DNA from: Paramicrobacterium fandaimingii
Lineage (GTDB): Bacteria; Actinomycetota; Actinomycetes; Actinomycetales; Microbacteriaceae
Length of the DNA stretch: 64,000 nt
Assembly (NCBI RefSeq): GCF_011751745.2
Contig: NZ_CP061170.1
Coordinates: 3,534,001-3,598,000, forward strand
Direction: 5' to 3'
Shown: positions 61,077 to 64,000 of the stretch, piece after piece
Layout: every line of letters starts with the position of its first letter
Position numbering within the stretch: the first letter of the stretch is position 1
Translations under genes and position numbers: made by a program
Notes under the pieces: generated by a model
Databases searched by the model: none
What the model saw: only the letters and a program-made list of their open reading frames with translations
Told to the model about the DNA's origin: nothing

Positions 61077-62786
61077 TTGGGAGAATCAGACGACACCCGG
61101 TTTGACCGGGATTCGGATACAGCGTTCCGGTCGCGCGAGCACGCGAGCGACTCCGCAGATCCGACAGCCCCTGAGCCCGTCCACGATGCGCCGCGCTTCT
61201 CGATAGACGAGCCTGTCATTCGAGTTGACGACCGAAAGCGTTTTGATCGTGACGACGTCGTCCACCGCAAAGGCTATTACTCGCTCTCGACGGGAACGTT
61301 CACTCCTCGCGATGCGATGATCTCGGATCTCATCGCCATTGCAGAAGCACTGGAGCAGGCGGAGATCGACTACCTCCTGGTGCGCGGAGAAGACGACCAG
61401 GAGACCATCGCCGTTGATCGACGCGACCGCCGCGCAGTTGAAGCGACCTTCGCCGGTGCCTTCGCCAATGAGCCGTTCTACGCGCTCACCCTGCCGAAGA
61501 AGCACAACCACGACGTTTCAGCCGCGCCCTTCTACACGGTCGACAAGGATGCTCGGGCCCTTCTCATCGCCGACGGAGCACTCTCGACGGATCCGAAGGC
61601 CAAGGTGCTCCGACTCTTTCGGCCACGCGTCGAACCGATCGGGCGACTCCGTTATGGGCCGAAGTCAGCCCCGCAGCTGGAGTTCTGGAGTTTCGGAGAG
61701 CAGACGATCGTCGCGCCGACTCCGAACGCGCTCACACGTCAGCAGCTTGACCGCTCGGAAGCCGTTATCGCGACAGTCACGCGCTTCGGCAGGGAATGGC
61801 CGACTCTCGAGAACATGTTCGCAGAACTCGCGAGTGACGTCGGGTTCGACATCGACATTGTCTTCTCGTGGGTCGACGGGTCAAGCGCCGATTACCAAAA
61901 AGCGCGCGCAGAGCAGATGGAGGGCGTTGTCGTGGGGGAGGGCGACGACTCCGTCGCCCGTTTTCGCCAGATTGACGAACTCAAGTATGCCCTCAGGAGC
62001 ATCTACCTCTTTGCGCCCTGGGTCCGACGCATCTTCATCGCCTCCGACTCCCCGCCACCAGCCTGGCTCAAGCACCACCCCAAGGTCACCTTCGTTCCGG
62101 CCGAGAAGCACTTTGCCGACCCGAGCGTGCTTCCGACACACAACTCTCACGCCGTCGAAAGCCAGCTTCAGCACATTCCCGGTCTCGCGGAGCACTTTTT
62201 ATATTCCAATGACGACATGTTCTTCGGACGCACTGTAAGCCCCGATCTCTTCTTCTCACCAGGTGGTGTCACCAAGTTTGTCGAAGCACGCACGCGTATC
62301 GGACTCGGAGACACCGATCCCGGGCGCAGCGGCCACGAGAATGCCGCCCGTGTGAATCGTGAAGTCTTGCGCGCGCGATTTGGGAAGGTGACGACGCGGC
62401 ATCTCGAGCATTGTGCCGCACCGCTGCGTGTGAGCGTTCTCTCCGAGATGGAGCGAGAGTTCCCGGACGAATTCCGTCGTACCGCTGCCGCGCGGTTTCG
62501 CTCCGCCACCGACATCTCCGTGACCAACTCGTTCTATCACTACTACGCACTCATGACCGGGCGTGCTGTCGAGCAGCGGCAAGCGAAGGTGAAGTACATC
62601 GAAACGACGCTGAAGAGCGCCGTCCCCGCCTTGGAACGCCTTCTGCGCAAACGGGATCAAGACATGTTCTGCCTCAATGACGGTTCACACCCTGAGCTGA
62701 GTGACGCCGAGCGAACTCGGGCAGTGCTCAACTTTCTCAACCGGTACTTCCCATTCCCCGCACCGTGGGAGAAGGAAGAACTCTAG
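61077..62786 (+). CDS. Stealth-family protein (sugar-1-phosphate transferase)
   Basis: 569 residues. The Stealth conserved regions are visible in order: CR1 DIDIVFSWVDGSSADYQKA, CR2 RFRQIDELKYALRSIYLFAPWVRRIFIASD, CR3 AVESQLQHIPGLAEHFLYSND (DDMFFGRTV), and a C-terminal CR4. Stealth proteins transfer hexose-1-phosphate in capsule or cell-wall polymers in actinobacteria and pathogens. The N-terminal 230 residues are an additional, less conserved acidic region. TTG 61077 follows AAGGGGG. It stands alone, with no other polysaccharide genes within the window. Confidence 0.85.
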   Translation: MGESDDTRFDRDSDTAFRSREHASDSADPTAPEPVHDAPRFSIDEPVIRVDDRKRFDRDDVVHRKGYYSLSTGTFTPRDAMISDLIAIAEALEQAEIDYLLVRGEDDQETIAVDRRDRRAVEATFAGAFANEPFYALTLPKKHNHDVSAAPFYTVDKDARALLIADGALSTDPKAKVLRLFRPRVEPIGRLRYGPKSAPQLEFWSFGEQTIVAPTPNALTRQQLDRSEAVIATVTRFGREWPTLENMFAELASDVGFDIDIVFSWVDGSSADYQKARAEQMEGVVVGEGDDSVARFRQIDELKYALRSIYLFAPWVRRIFIASDSPPPAWLKHHPKVTFVPAEKHFADPSVLPTHNSHAVESQLQHIPGLAEHFLYSNDDMFFGRTVSPDLFFSPGGVTKFVEARTRIGLGDTDPGRSGHENAARVNREVLRARFGKVTTRHLEHCAAPLRVSVLSEMEREFPDEFRRTAAARFRSATDISVTNSFYHYYALMTGRAVEQRQAKVKYIETTLKSAVPALERLLRKRDQDMFCLNDGSHPELSDAERTRAVLNFLNRYFPFPAPWEKEEL

Positions 62787-63074
62787 TCAGCCGGCACATG
62801 ACGTCGACAGCCGCCAGAACCTCTCTCTCGCGCGTGGCAATGGATTCACGACCGGAACGTCGTCAATCTGCATCACCCGGAGCCTTCTGCAGTACGCGCC
62901 GGCGTGTGCCCCACAGGAACATCTTCAACACAACCGTTCCCTTCCAGGGCTCAGCAGTGCCCGTGGCATTGCTTCTTCGTCCACAGGCAGAAACTTTGGT
63001 GAGTTATCCACAATGGGTGGTTGACCGGGTGTTCTGTCGGTGGGAGTGTCGGTGGGTCCTGCGATACTTTGGTC

Positions 63075-64000
63075 ATGCACGAAGCAGTCGCAGCACCTGG
63101 TTTCGAACCCAATGAGGGTCCGGATGCTGTCGCTGTGCGTGCCGCGGAGAAGACTCTGGCCGATGCTGCAGAACTGGCCTCGATCGACCCGACATCACTT
63201 TCCGCCGATACCCTGTTGACCTATACGGGCCTTCTCAGCAACATCTCCCGCATCATCGAGGGCCAGCAAGTCGGCAACGTGGGCGACATTGCTCGCCGGT
63301 CTGACACGGATGCCGGGTTTGATGGTCTCGCTGCCCGTCACGGGGCGAAGAGCCCCACAGCATTGTTTGAGGTGATCACGGGGGCGAAGAACTCCACAGC
63401 GTATCGGTTCGCGACAGTCGCGAAACACACAACACCGAGAGTCTCAGACACCGGGCTGCCTCTCGACCCGGTGTTCGCTCAGACCGCGGACGCGCTCGCC
63501 CAAGGCACGATTGGTCTTGATGTTGCCGAGTCGATCACCAGCACGTTGGCACCTGTCCTGCCCCGGGTTTCCCCCGAGCAGATCGACTGGGCCGAGAAAA
63601 CGCTGATCGGTAATGCGACGGGTGCGTTCGGTGAAGTGCCGTTCACGGCGGATGCTGTGCGGCAGCAGGCCCGCGTGTTTCGTGTTGCTCTGGACCCTGA
63701 CGGTGTCGAACCCACAGCAGAAGAGCTCCATGAGGCACGCAAACTGGTCTTCAAACACCAAGACGACGGATCGATGAAGATCACCGGGGTGCTCTCACCG
63801 GAACAGGCAGCGCAGGTGACACCCGTATTTGACGCGTGCATGTCAAAGCGCACGAGCCCAACGTTTATGCATGCTGAGGAGCTCGCCGCGACCAAGCAAG
63901 CACCCGAAGAACGCTCAAAGCAGCAGGAACGCGCAGACGTGTTCACGTCGATCATCGCCGGTGTCGGCAAACAACACTCCACACCGAAACTGCACGGGCG
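63075..64000 (+). CDS. DUF222/HNH endonuclease family protein (3' end outside window)
   Basis: 308 codons from ATG 63075, open at the right edge. The segment has a helical DUF222 domain typical of actinobacterial 13E12-repeat proteins: LLTYTGLLSNISRIIEGQQ, LPLDPVFAQTADALAQGTIG, AQQVTPVFDACMSKRTS-type, and ERSKQQERADVFTSII. These usually end in a C-terminal HNH nuclease domain, which would lie past the edge. They are often multicopy and associated with mobile DNA. A tandem GTCGGTGGG pair (about 63037 and 63049) and a DnaA-box-like TTATCCACA (63004) precede the gene. Confidence 0.75.
   Translation, partial: MHEAVAAPGFEPNEGPDAVAVRAAEKTLADAAELASIDPTSLSADTLLTYTGLLSNISRIIEGQQVGNVGDIARRSDTDAGFDGLAARHGAKSPTALFEVITGAKNSTAYRFATVAKHTTPRVSDTGLPLDPVFAQTADALAQGTIGLDVAESITSTLAPVLPRVSPEQIDWAEKTLIGNATGAFGEVPFTADAVRQQARVFRVALDPDGVEPTAEELHEARKLVFKHQDDGSMKITGVLSPEQAAQVTPVFDACMSKRTSPTFMHAEELAATKQAPEERSKQQERADVFTSIIAGVGKQHSTPKLHG

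Noticed and set aside
1..64000. CRISPR, tRNA, rRNA or IS elements
   Set aside because: No regularly spaced repeats, no cloverleaf with CCA or TψC-like loops, no transposase or terminal inverted repeats were found by reading both strands.

Overview
This 64 kb window is high-GC actinobacterial chromosome, most likely from a Microbacteriaceae member. Supporting signs are mycothiol genes (mshA and the start of mshB), a SAM-IV riboswitch, an HspR-type HAIR operator, an actinobacterial inositol cluster containing a Cgl0159-type aldolase, and a DUF222/HNH (13E12-type) gene at the right edge. I see no rRNA, tRNA, CRISPR array, prophage or insertion sequence. The species is not determinable from the sequence alone.

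Layout. 1-5.4 kb: mshA-mshB, a decayed hicA next to an intact hicB, a TfoX-like protein, a Cys/Met-metabolism PLP enzyme, small membrane proteins, and a SAM-IV riboswitch upstream of a gene of unknown function. 5.5-10.6 kb: a DUF817 membrane protein, then a threonine-catabolism operon (a frameshifted oxidoreductase, tdh, kbl). 10.6-20.7 kb: mixed metabolic and regulatory genes, including a frameshifted, divergent Nramp transporter. 20.9-31.6 kb: a sortase-type surface protein, a beta-oxidation pair, a ThrE-like exporter, an amidohydrolase, a glutamate-synthase-like enzyme and acylphosphatase. 31.7-36.7 kb: a GntR regulator (probable IolR), an ArsR/SRPBCC/TfoX operon, and ocd-ctlX with an Lrp regulator, which together suggest citrulline to ornithine to proline.

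36.9-57.2 kb is the main system, a 20 kb inositol and polyol catabolic island. A nine-gene minus-strand operon runs iolC, aldolase, iolA/mmsA, iolB, iolD, iolE, iolG, iolH, oxidoreductase. With it are a sugar-type ABC importer, an IolT-like MFS transporter, an oxidoreductase/tautomerase pair, and an oxidoreductase/epimerase pair facing a LacI regulator. A 12-bp motif, WTGTCYTNACAA, lies upstream of iolC, the ABC operon, iolT, the tautomerase operon and the GntR gene 25 kb away. This suggests one regulon.

57.3-64 kb: Ppx/GppA, a glycine-zipper protein, a J-domain/NERD protein, Hsp20 under a HAIR element, MarR with paired operators, a Stealth-family phosphotransferase, and the partial DUF222/HNH gene. 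Several genes show recent damage: hicA (internal in-frame deletion), an oxidoreductase (13-bp tandem duplication) and the Nramp gene (1-nt loss). Four copies of a dispersed palindromic element sit at gene 3' ends.
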